Source of the DNA: Hyphomicrobiales bacterium | GTDB lineage: Bacteria; Pseudomonadota; Alphaproteobacteria; Rhizobiales; Beijerinckiaceae | Reading direction: 5' to 3' | Length of the DNA stretch: 64,000 nt | NCBI GenBank assembly: GCA_027488155.1 | Contig: JAIYCE010000037.1 | Span: 51,740 to 115,739 of the forward strand | Shown here: positions 17,914 to 24,913 of the stretch, piece after piece | How the letters are laid out: each line of letters starts with the position of its first letter | Numbering within the stretch: the stretch's first letter is position 1 | The notes under the pieces: generated by a model | The model's input: the letters and a program-made list of their open reading frames with translations, nothing else | Databases searched by the model: none | Told to the model about the DNA's origin: nothing | Position numbers and translations under genes: made by a program

Positions 17914-18267
17914 ATGGTTACGCGCGCTGAACTACATGCAAACTTCGCGATATCGGCGCGGGCAACAGCGGTGATCCTCGCATTGATGAATCGCGTTGCC
18001 GAAGAAGACGGAGAATACCCCGAAGCGCTCGCGATCAAATGGGCTCGGATCATTTTTAATGATGGATTTGAAACACCCTACGACGTTCATATTGGCTTTT
18101 ACGACCGCGCAACCTTTCCCGGCCACGACCCGGGCAATTGGACCGTGATTAACGGGATCAAGATCGTTTTTATGATGGACGAGCCGCTCTTCCCTCATTT
18201 CTTCGGTAAGACGTTGGATGTCGAAGACACGGGGCAATTCGTCTTGCGCGATGAAAAGAAGGAGTGA
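17914..18267 (+). CDS. Hypothetical protein, end of the unknown cassette
   Basis: 117 residues from the ATG at 17914, chosen because AAAAGGG lies upstream at proper spacing; earlier in-frame starts (TTG 17872, ATG 17875) lack one. An N-terminal helical part (AELHANFAISARATAVILAL) is followed by a beta-rich C-terminal half (DVHIGFYDRATFPGHDPGNW, then INGIKIVFMMDEPLFPHF). No family is recognised. It lies about 100 bases after the previous unknown gene and ends 90 bases before leuB. It may be a second immunity-like protein or an unrelated orphan. Confidence 0.55.
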   Translation: MVTRAELHANFAISARATAVILALMNRVAEEDGEYPEALAIKWARIIFNDGFETPYDVHIGFYDRATFPGHDPGNWTVINGIKIVFMMDEPLFPHFFGKTLDVEDTGQFVLRDEKKE

Positions 18268-18303
18268 GGGGAATACACCCTCCCCCTTGCCTCCCCGGCG
18301 TCT

Positions 18304-18350
18304 GCCCCCTAAAGCTCTCGCCCGATTGGACAACGCGTCTCGAAGGGGGC
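18304..18350 (+). promoter_or_regulatory. Leader hairpin covering the leuB ribosome-binding site
   Basis: GCCCCCT (18304-18310) can pair perfectly with AGGGGGC (18344-18350), and TTTTC follows. The right arm is the leuB Shine-Dalgarno sequence, so folding would hide it; the same stem plus T run also looks like a weak terminator. It could be an attenuator or translational switch. The loop is 33 bases, so stability alone is modest. Confidence 0.35.
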
Positions 18351-18357
18351 TTTTCTC

Positions 18358-19467
18358 ATGGCATTCAATCTTCTTCTCCTGCCCGGCGATGGCATCGGCC
18401 CCGAAGTGATGGGCGAGGTCCAGAAGCTCGTCGACTGGATGAACAAGACCGGCATGGTCAAATTCGAGACCGAAACCGATCTCGTCGGCGGCGCTGCCTT
18501 CGATGCCCATAAGGCGGCCGTCTCTGAAGCCGCCATGAAGAAGGCCCTTTCGGCCGATGCCGTGCTCTTCGGCGCCGTTGGCGGCCCCAAATGGGATAAT
18601 GTCCCTTACGAAGCGCGCCCCGAAGCGGGCCTCCTGCGCCTACGCAAGGATCTCGGCCTCTTCGGCAATCTGCGCCCTGCCATCTGCTACCCGGCGCTGG
18701 CGGAAGCGTCCTCGCTCAAGCGCGAGCTTGTCGAAGGTCTCGACATCGTCATCGTGCGTGAATTGACCGGCGGCGTCTATTTCGGCGAACCGAAGGAAAT
18801 CGTGACGCTGGAGAATGGCGAGAAGCGCGCCGTCGATACGCAAGTGTATACGACGCATGAAATCGAGCGCATCGGACGCGTCGCTTTTGAGCTCGCGCGC
18901 AAGCGCAACAACAAGGTCACATCGTCCGAAAAGCGCAACGTCATGAAATCGGGCGTGTTGTGGAACCAGGTGATCACAGCGCTCCACAAGCGCGAATATC
19001 CCGATGTCACACTCGAGCATCAGCTTGCCGACGCGCTCGGCATGCAGCTCGTCCGTCAACCCAAGCAATTCGACGTGATCGTCACCGACAATCTGTTCGG
19101 CGACATGCTATCGGACGTGGCGGCCATGCTCACGGGTTCACTCGGCATGTTGCCGTCGGCTTCGCTCGGCGCGGAAGATCCGGCAACCGGCAAGCGCAAG
19201 GCGCTTTATGAGCCGGTGCATGGTTCGGCACCCGACATTGCGGGCCGCGGCCTCGCTAACCCGATCGCCATGATCGGTTCGTTTGCGATGGCGCTGCGCT
19301 ATTCTTTCGGTCTCGGTAAGGAAGCCGATCTGGTGGAAAAAGCGATTTCAACCGTGCTCGATCAGGGCCTACGCACGAAAGACATTGCTGCACCGGGCCA
19401 GAACGCCGTCTCGACCAATGAGATGGGCGACGCGATCCTCAAGACCGTACAGAAAATGGCCGGCTAA
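18358..19467 (+). CDS. leuB: 3-isopropylmalate dehydrogenase
   Basis: 369 residues, normal length. It begins with the NAD-linked decarboxylating dehydrogenase pattern [12 protein letters not shown]. Substrate-binding arginines lie in [16 protein letters not shown], followed by the catalytic [10 protein letters not shown] and the metal-binding [20 protein letters not shown]. It oxidises 3-isopropylmalate in leucine biosynthesis. It is alone; leuC/leuD are not in the window. The ATG follows GAAGGGGG, which is part of the leader hairpin described separately. Confidence 0.97.
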   Translation: MAFNLLLLPGDGIGPEVMGEVQKLVDWMNKTGMVKFETETDLVGGAAFDAHKAAVSEAAMKKALSADAVLFGAVGGPKWDNVPYEARPEAGLLRLRKDLGLFGNLRPAICYPALAEASSLKRELVEGLDIVIVRELTGGVYFGEPKEIVTLENGEKRAVDTQVYTTHEIERIGRVAFELARKRNNKVTSSEKRNVMKSGVLWNQVITALHKREYPDVTLEHQLADALGMQLVRQPKQFDVIVTDNLFGDMLSDVAAMLTGSLGMLPSASLGAEDPATGKRKALYEPVHGSAPDIAGRGLANPIAMIGSFAMALRYSFGLGKEADLVEKAISTVLDQGLRTKDIAAPGQNAVSTNEMGDAILKTVQKMAG

Positions 19468-19482
19468 GAAGCCTTTCGACGC

Positions 19483-19507
19483 GTCCTTGCGCCTTGTGCG
19501 CAAGGAC
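19483..19507. other. Perfect hairpin between leuB and the convergent unknown gene
   Basis: GTCCTTGCGC, a 5-base loop, then GCGCAAGGAC: a perfect 10-bp stem midway between two convergent genes. Neither strand has a T run, so it is not a classical terminator. It may still stop transcription with help of Rho or protect 3' ends. Confidence 0.45.
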
Positions 19508-19525
19508 ATCGCAACGCGTATTGGA

Positions 19526-20281
19526 TTAATTCGTAGCGACGCGGTTTTTACCGCTGCCCGCGACCTTGCCATTGCGGCAAGCGGGATTGCGATGAATGTC
19601 AGTACCACGGAAGAGATCGCGCACGGTCCGGTCTTCGATGGATGGCTCAAGCCGATCGATGAAGCATGAGAGTTGGCGCGGATCGGGCTTCTTCTCCGCC
19701 GTCCCGCAGACAAAGCCCGTCAGGCGAATTCCGCTTTCGCCTTCGGGCCCGCGAAACGCAAAGCACGGCCGCGTGATCGAACCGGTGGCCAAATCCGCTT
19801 CAGCCATTTCAAACGGGCCGAACTTCGTATCAAGCGACGATGGCGTCTCGCTCTTGACGACGGCGAGGCCCGCTTGCGCGGCACGCCGCGCGACATCGAG
19901 ATAGAACGAGCCGCCCGGCAAAGCTTCGCCATTCGCACTGCGCGCGAGCACGAGACGCGCGAATAGAGCGTTGGATTGCGGCTGGCCAATCGCGATCACA
20001 TCTTCGCGCAAACGTGTGCGCGCATGGCGGCGCGCCTCATGGCTGCGGGCAAGCCCTTTCCATTCCGGCATATCGATCGACACAGGCATCGCGGGCTTTT
20101 CAACCGCCTGCCATTCTTCTGGCGCGGCGGGCGCGCGCGACTGGTTAGGCAATGTCGCGTGTGGCGTATCATGCCAAGGGAAAAGGGCCACGCCGAGAAA
20201 GATAAGGCCGATAGCACCGATGGTGCCCGCCCCCATAAAGCCCACGGCCCGCGGCCAATGGCCAGATGCCAACGCAACCAT
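19526..20281 (-). CDS. Unknown membrane-anchored periplasmic protein
   Basis: 251 residues from the ATG at 20281, which has AGGA upstream (a TTG 39 bases earlier is in frame). One hydrophobic helix near the N-terminus (about residues 11-33) predicts inner-membrane anchoring with the bulk in the periplasm. The body contains RLREDVIAIGQPQSNALFARLVLARSANG-like conserved-looking text, and four cysteines in the second half that could form disulfides (in RPCFAFRG, FVCGTAE, LSCFIDR, NPACRNG). No family recognised. It converges with leuB. The arrangement suggests a Hyphomicrobiales-specific envelope protein. Confidence 0.7.
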   Translation of the reverse strand: MVALASGHWPRAVGFMGAGTIGAIGLIFLGVALFPWHDTPHATLPNQSRAPAAPEEWQAVEKPAMPVSIDMPEWKGLARSHEARRHARTRLREDVIAIGQPQSNALFARLVLARSANGEALPGGSFYLDVARRAAQAGLAVVKSETPSSLDTKFGPFEMAEADLATGSITRPCFAFRGPEGESGIRLTGFVCGTAEKKPDPRQLSCFIDRLEPSIEDRTVRDLFRGTDIHRNPACRNGKVAGSGKNRVATN

Positions 20282-20392
20282 CCCGAATCCTCGCCTCTCA
20301 CCCCGGCATGGTTTATTCAAAAGCGAGTCTCGGCTTTACCGAAGCGGAAAGCCGAAACAGGCTGAATGGCTGGTTACGGATGAGGGTTAACA

Positions 20393-20857
20393 ATGTCCGA
20401 ACAAATGACGGTCAGGCTCGCCACGGCAGACGATGCCTCCGCTCTCGGTGCGCTCATCCGCGCCATCGACATCCATTACCGCGATGAGGCCGTCGCTCCC
20501 ACGGCAGAGGCCGCTGCGGCCATGGCCCGTAGGACCATCGAGACACGCGAGGGAACCGAGTTCGCGCTGGCAGAGCGTGCGGGGCAGGCCGTGGGCCTTG
20601 CCGCCTTCGCCATTTTACGGCCCGGCCGCGATCTCAAAGGCGTGCTCTATGCCAAAGAGATTTTCGTCCAGTCTGAGGAACGCGCACGGGGCGCGGGTGA
20701 GGCCCTGTTCGCCTTCCTGAAGGCCGAAGCCCAACGGCGCGGCATCGGCCGCATCGATCTGACAACCGACCCAGCCAATAGTGGGGCACAGCGCTTCTAC
20801 GAAAGGCTCGGCGGCGAACGGGCGGAGAAGGTTGCCTATCGCTTTTGGCTTGAGTGA
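20393..20857 (+). CDS. GNAT-family N-acetyltransferase
   Basis: 154 residues from the ATG at 20393 with GAGGG upstream. It has the GNAT fold: VRLATADDASALGALIRAID start, central ATP-free acetyl-CoA site motif A around IFVQSEERARGAGEALFAFLKAEA, and motif B with DLTTDPANSGAQRFYERLGG. The acceptor substrate is unknown. It is divergent from the membrane-anchored unknown gene and precedes asd by 162 bases. Confidence 0.87.
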   Translation: MSEQMTVRLATADDASALGALIRAIDIHYRDEAVAPTAEAAAAMARRTIETREGTEFALAERAGQAVGLAAFAILRPGRDLKGVLYAKEIFVQSEERARGAGEALFAFLKAEAQRRGIGRIDLTTDPANSGAQRFYERLGGERAEKVAYRFWLE

Positions 20858-20986
20858 ACGCATCCTCGAACCTTCGGCTAAACTGTCGCAAAATGGCCTA
20901 TTTTGGCCCGGTTTCGATTGACTTTCGAGGTTTCTGAGTGTTTCTGCGCAAGTCTGCTACGGTTATTTCTGCCTAAAGCGGACCCC

Positions 20987-21007
20987 ACCCGGGCCATCCG
21001 GGTTTTT
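20987..21007 (+). promoter_or_regulatory. Terminator-like hairpin in the asd leader
   Basis: ACCCGG, loop GCCAT, CCGGGT, then a T run, ending just before the GGAGA ribosome-binding site of asd. It could terminate transcripts reading in from the acetyltransferase gene or serve as an attenuator for asd. The stem is only six base pairs. Confidence 0.45.
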
Positions 21008-21019
21008 CGGAGACAGATT

Positions 21020-22066
21020 ATGGGCTTCAAAGTCGCAATCGTCGGCGCCACAGGCAATGTGGGCCGTGAACTTCTCTCCATCCTCGACGAGCGGGCTTTC
21101 CCGGTCGATCAGGTCGTCGCGCTCGCCTCCTCGCGCAGCCTCGGCACGGAAGTCTCGTTCGGCGACAAAACGCTCAAATGCCAAGCCCTAGAGCATTATG
21201 ATTTCTCCGATACCGACATCTGCCTGATGTCCGCGGGTTCCGCCGTGTCGAAGGAATGGGCACCGAAAATCGGCGCTCAGGGCTGCATCGTCATCGATAA
21301 TTCGTCCTGCTGGCGTTATGACGAGCGCGTGCCGCTTGTGGTGCCAGAAGTAAACGCTCATGTGCTGGCCAATTTCATGGCCGACAAGAAGCGTCTCAAT
21401 ATCATTGCCAACCCGAATTGTTCGACTGCGCAACTCGTCGTCGCGCTGAAGCCGTTGCATGACAAGGCAACGATCAAGCGCGTCGTCGTCTCGACCTATC
21501 AATCAGTGTCAGGTGCGGGCAAGGATGCGATGGACGAATTGTTCTCCCAGACCCGCGCCGTATTTACCACGGGCGATGTCGAGCAGAAGAAGTTTCCCAA
21601 GCGCATCGCCTTCAACCTGATTCCGCAAATTGACGTCTTCATGGAAGACGGCTTTACCAAGGAAGAGTGGAAGATGACGGTCGAGACCAAGAAAGTTCTC
21701 GACCCAAAGATCAAGCTGACCGCCACTTGCGTACGCGTGCCGGTGTTCATTTCTCATTCCGAGTCGGTGAATGTCGAATTCGCCAATCCAATCACGGCGG
21801 ATGAAGCACGCGACATTCTGCGTGCTGCACCCGGTTGCCTCGTCATCGACAAGCGCGAGCCCGGTGGATACATCACCCCGCATGAAGCTGCCGGTGAAGA
21901 TGCGACTTATATCTCGCGCATCCGCGAGGACAACACGGTCGAAAATGGCATCGCTTTCTGGTGCGTTTCCGACAATCTGCGGAAGGGCGCAGCGCTGAAC
22001 GCGATCCAGATTGCTGAAGCGCTGATCAATCGCAAACTCCTGCAGCCAAAGAAAAAGGCAGCGTAA
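21020..22066 (+). CDS. asd: Aspartate-semialdehyde dehydrogenase
   Basis: 348 residues from the ATG at 21020 (MGFKVAIVGATGNVGRELL), with GGAGA upstream; a longer in-frame start at 20903 has no family match. The NADP-binding GATGNVG is followed by the active-site cysteine Cys134 in NPNCSTAQLV and the SVSGAGKDAMDEL segment. It makes aspartate semialdehyde for lysine/diaminopimelate, threonine and methionine synthesis. It works directly after LysC (encoded at 37-38 kb), though not in its operon. Confidence 0.96.
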   Translation: MGFKVAIVGATGNVGRELLSILDERAFPVDQVVALASSRSLGTEVSFGDKTLKCQALEHYDFSDTDICLMSAGSAVSKEWAPKIGAQGCIVIDNSSCWRYDERVPLVVPEVNAHVLANFMADKKRLNIIANPNCSTAQLVVALKPLHDKATIKRVVVSTYQSVSGAGKDAMDELFSQTRAVFTTGDVEQKKFPKRIAFNLIPQIDVFMEDGFTKEEWKMTVETKKVLDPKIKLTATCVRVPVFISHSESVNVEFANPITADEARDILRAAPGCLVIDKREPGGYITPHEAAGEDATYISRIREDNTVENGIAFWCVSDNLRKGAALNAIQIAEALINRKLLQPKKKAA

Positions 22067-22090
22067 GCCGCCCCTCGCTCAACGCGCAGA

Positions 22091-22122
22091 AAAAGCCGCA
22101 GGCGACGCCATGCGGCTTTTTT
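22091..22122. terminator. Bidirectional terminator between asd and the exporter locus
   Basis: AAAAGCCGCA and TGCGGCTTTT form a perfect 10-bp stem with a 10-base loop, with T runs readable on both strands. It serves asd (+) and the small gene at 22130 (-). Confidence 0.85.
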
Positions 22123-22129
22123 AATGGTG

Positions 22130-22411
22130 TTATGCCGCCATGCGCTCGGCTGTCGCCTTGACGAGATAGCCCTGTGGTGAAGAGCGTTCGATCACCCCTT
22201 CGACCTCGCCGCCTTCGAATACGATCTTCACAACCACGCCATCGCGCGCGAGGACGAATTGAGAAGCTTCGCGGAAGAGGACAACGCCAGAACCAATCTT
22301 CATAATCATCCCCGGCAAAGCCATATCATCGGGCAGATGCAACCACGCCGCAACCCGACAATCGTCAATCGCATCGGAGCGCTTGAAGAATTTACGGAAA
22401 TTCAAAGCCAT
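22130..22411 (-). CDS. Small unknown protein, last gene of the exporter-channel operon; possibly PilZ-like
   Basis: 93 residues, a basic start (MALNFRKFFKRSD), then a run of short beta strands (VAAWLHLP, GMIMKIGSGVVLFREAS, VVVKIVFEGGEVEGVIE). This looks like a small beta-barrel. The layout recalls PilZ domains, but the RxxxR and (D/N)xSxxG cyclic-di-GMP motifs are not clear, so the comparison is weak. It follows the MotA-like gene by 20 bases and is surely co-transcribed. If PilZ-like, it would connect secretion to cyclic-di-GMP; otherwise function unknown. Confidence 0.65.
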   Translation of the reverse strand: MALNFRKFFKRSDAIDDCRVAAWLHLPDDMALPGMIMKIGSGVVLFREASQFVLARDGVVVKIVFEGGEVEGVIERSSPQGYLVKATAERMAA

Positions 22412-22431
22412 TTTTTATCTCCCTTGCGAGC

Positions 22432-24087
22432 TTAACCTGCATCACGCGCACGCAAGTCGACGTCGCTTTTCTGCGCTTCCTGGGCCTGCCGCATCAGCCC
22501 GGCATAAAGATCAAGCGTATGCCGGAACGATTGCGCAACATCACTCAACCCATGTGCAAGCGATGATTCCAACATGTGAGTCATCGCCCGGATTTCAGCG
22601 ATCGCACCGGATTCGTCGGTAGCGCTGCGTGTTGCGACCGCTGCCTGGACCGCCGCCCGTGTCGCATCTTCGAGCCGTTGCGCGACATCGGCGAAACCCT
22701 CGATGAGGATACCACGCAATGAACTGCCAATAAGCGTTGGGTCCGGAGCCATCGCTAATTGCGCTTCCATGCGGCGCAATCCTGCAACCAAATCTGCTTG
22801 ACGAGCCGCCATATCGGCAGCGAAAGCGTCACGTGCATGCGCCGCATCTTGCAGACTTGCATCGAATTGCGCGTAAGCTTGGCGCTGTGTAGCTGTCAAT
22901 TCACTGAAACGCCGTTCGCTTGCATCGAGACGTGAATCGAACGACGCGCGTAAGGCCTCGATCTGACTTTGCAGCGCACCAGTCGTCGCCTTCTGTTCGC
23001 CAGCGACCTGCCGCAAACTCGCCAACCCGTCTTCCGTCAAGGCGCGTAAAATGGCCTGCTCCTGCGACAGCGTATGACGTAGATGCTTCGTTTCATCCGC
23101 CATAATGTCTGTGCGCCGGAGCACTTCGTGCAACGCATCATGATTAACTGCAACAGCTTCGAAGCGCTCCGCCAGACGCTCCAGCTCCCGTGCTTGCGCG
23201 ATCTGCGCATCGGCAGCGCGCGCAAGGGCAGGCGCAACCGTATCGGGCATAGCAATACGCTGCAGGAAGACAGCAGTGGGCGCGTTCGTTTCGCTGCGGT
23301 GACCGCCTTCGCCCTGCCGTGTCTGCTCAAGCTGAATGACGCTTGTTAGCCAGGATTCGAACTGTTCCTTGACGCTGTAATTAGCGCTGTTAGCGAAGCG
23401 CCCAATCAAAGTGATCACCAAGGATGCAAACAAGCCGAAGAGGGAGGCCGAGAAGCCCTGGGCCATACCGGTGAGCGGCGCTTGCAGCGCTTTGATTAGA
23501 TTTTGGATCGAATCTGGCGATGCGTTAGCGCCTGCCAGTGACCCGATAATTCCACCGACCGAATAGACCATCTCCATCAGACCAACGAATGTACCGATCA
23601 GACCGAGGAAGATGGCAAGTCCAGACATATAGCCGATGAGCCCGCGTTCGCGCGCCATTTTGTGCTCGACCGTTGCCAGCAACATCTGCACCGTATCGAG
23701 GCGGAAACGAAGCGATCGACCGCGCCAGAACTCATCCATCAAAATGTCGAAGGCTGATCCCAGCAGAACAGGGCGTCGCAATACAACTCCTTTTTGGAGA
23801 CATCTTTGGCGACGCGTCGCAAGAACATCGTCATCAACAGGGCCGGAATGCGTATCCTTGTACGATTCCGAAATCATCCGCAAAACAGCTGTTTCGTTAT
23901 TCAACGAGAATAGCGATTTCCAGACAATAATATTACCGACAAGAAATGTGACGATGATGGTGCTGTTAAGCACTGGGAGCGCAACGATTCCGCTTTGGAC
24001 GAAGTGCCATTCATACGCAATGACACCCACCATCAAAATGTAAACAAAGAGGATTTTGAGTTTCTGAAGATTGATTTCACGATTCAT
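22432..24087 (-). CDS. MotA/TolQ/ExbB-family proton-channel protein with long helical tail (SiiB-like position)
   Basis: 551 residues, about twice the length of MotA or TolQ. Membrane helices near residues 12-30, 39-60, 148-177 and 204-229; the last two hold the MotA/TolQ signature (IFLGLIGTFVGLMEMV and GMAQGFSASLFGLFASLVI). From about residue 285 to 440 the tail is strongly helical, Ala/Glu/Arg-rich and probably coiled-coil, ending in a second amphipathic region. It lies 25 bases after the MotB/OmpA-like gene in the same operon as an exporter ATPase. I infer the channel half of a proton-driven motor that assists secretion. Flagellar MotA is unlikely because of the tail and neighbours. Confidence 0.85.
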   Translation of the reverse strand: MNREINLQKLKILFVYILMVGVIAYEWHFVQSGIVALPVLNSTIIVTFLVGNIIVWKSLFSLNNETAVLRMISESYKDTHSGPVDDDVLATRRQRCLQKGVVLRRPVLLGSAFDILMDEFWRGRSLRFRLDTVQMLLATVEHKMARERGLIGYMSGLAIFLGLIGTFVGLMEMVYSVGGIIGSLAGANASPDSIQNLIKALQAPLTGMAQGFSASLFGLFASLVITLIGRFANSANYSVKEQFESWLTSVIQLEQTRQGEGGHRSETNAPTAVFLQRIAMPDTVAPALARAADAQIAQARELERLAERFEAVAVNHDALHEVLRRTDIMADETKHLRHTLSQEQAILRALTEDGLASLRQVAGEQKATTGALQSQIEALRASFDSRLDASERRFSELTATQRQAYAQFDASLQDAAHARDAFAADMAARQADLVAGLRRMEAQLAMAPDPTLIGSSLRGILIEGFADVAQRLEDATRAAVQAAVATRSATDESGAIAEIRAMTHMLESSLAHGLSDVAQSFRHTLDLYAGLMRQAQEAQKSDVDLRARDAG

Positions 24088-24112
24088 GGCGGTCTCGAAA
24101 CTTGTTTTTTAA

Positions 24113-24835
24113 TTAGGGCTGCTTACGAACGCCAAGAACACGCACGACAGACCGATTTGCAGCTTCTCCACTGTCGTCGATCTGTGCTTGCACCTGCGTA
24201 GGCTTCAGGCCTGCTTTGAGCAGCTCCTGCCGGATGAGCATGGCGCGGTAATAAGCAAGGCGGCGTGCTTCCGTAATCGTGCCACCATTCTCAACCGCGA
24301 AAGCACGGATGACGAATTCGCCCTCGTGCAATTTTGTTGCAAAATTCACGATTTCGCGTCTCACGCCATCGTCGAAATGTGCCGCATTCGGCTGAAAGAC
24401 GATTGTCAGGGCCACTTCGGTTGCACCCGCAGCAGCGCCTGCGCCAAGCGGCTTGAGATCGGCTGGCGCTTGGGAGACGTGCTTCTCGCCCGGAAAGCTC
24501 AGCACCGTTTCCCGTTGCGAACGCTCTTCCTGTGGTTTTTCTGTCGCAATCTCCTGCGCTTTACGCTTCTGTCCGTCGATATCATTACGTTGCGCCACGA
24601 TGGCTGCGACAATCCGCTTGGCCAATTCTTCAGAGAAATCGGACGGCTTTGTCTCGACGTCGACGGCCTTGGCGACATCGGCGAGAAGTGCTTTTGAAAC
24701 GTTCTGCGACAGGCTGAATACTGTGATGCCGAGAATCATCATGATGAAGGTCAGCACCATCACCATGGTCGTCAGAGCATCGACGAAGCCCGGCCAATAG
24801 TTTTCGTCTTCGCCTTCTTGCGCAGCACCCGCCAT
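24113..24835 (-). CDS. MotB/OmpA-family protein, partner of the MotA-like channel
   Basis: 240 residues. After a short cytoplasmic start (AQEGEDENYWPGFVDALTTM) comes one membrane helix (about 17-42). Asp19 sits where MotB and ExbD/TolR carry their proton-accepting Asp. Residues about 60-110 are a helical linker, and the C-terminal part (from about 138) is an OmpA/MotB-like periplasmic domain with TITEARRLAYYRAMLIRQEL, the usual peptidoglycan-binding helix pattern. It pairs with the MotA-like gene downstream. Together they fit a peptidoglycan-anchored stator, as in MotAB or SiiAB. No flagellar genes are nearby. Confidence 0.85.
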   Translation of the reverse strand: MAGAAQEGEDENYWPGFVDALTTMVMVLTFIMMILGITVFSLSQNVSKALLADVAKAVDVETKPSDFSEELAKRIVAAIVAQRNDIDGQKRKAQEIATEKPQEERSQRETVLSFPGEKHVSQAPADLKPLGAGAAAGATEVALTIVFQPNAAHFDDGVRREIVNFATKLHEGEFVIRAFAVENGGTITEARRLAYYRAMLIRQELLKAGLKPTQVQAQIDDSGEAANRSVVRVLGVRKQP

Positions 24836-24913
24836 GGGACGACACCTCTCCTGACACTGAACGCAATCTAGGCTGTGACCCGTTGTGAATGAGTTAACGT
24901 TAGGGAAGCCTAA

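Noticed and set aside
22432..24835. Zorya-type anti-phage system (ZorA/ZorB) for the MotA-like/OmpA-like pair
   Set aside because: The pair has the right domain types, but no ZorC, ZorD or ZorE gene is nearby. The next gene is a type I exporter in the same operon, which fits a SiiAB-like role better.
22432..24835. Flagellar stator MotA/MotB
   Set aside because: No flagellar genes are near, the MotA-like protein has a ~300-residue extra tail, and the context is protein export.
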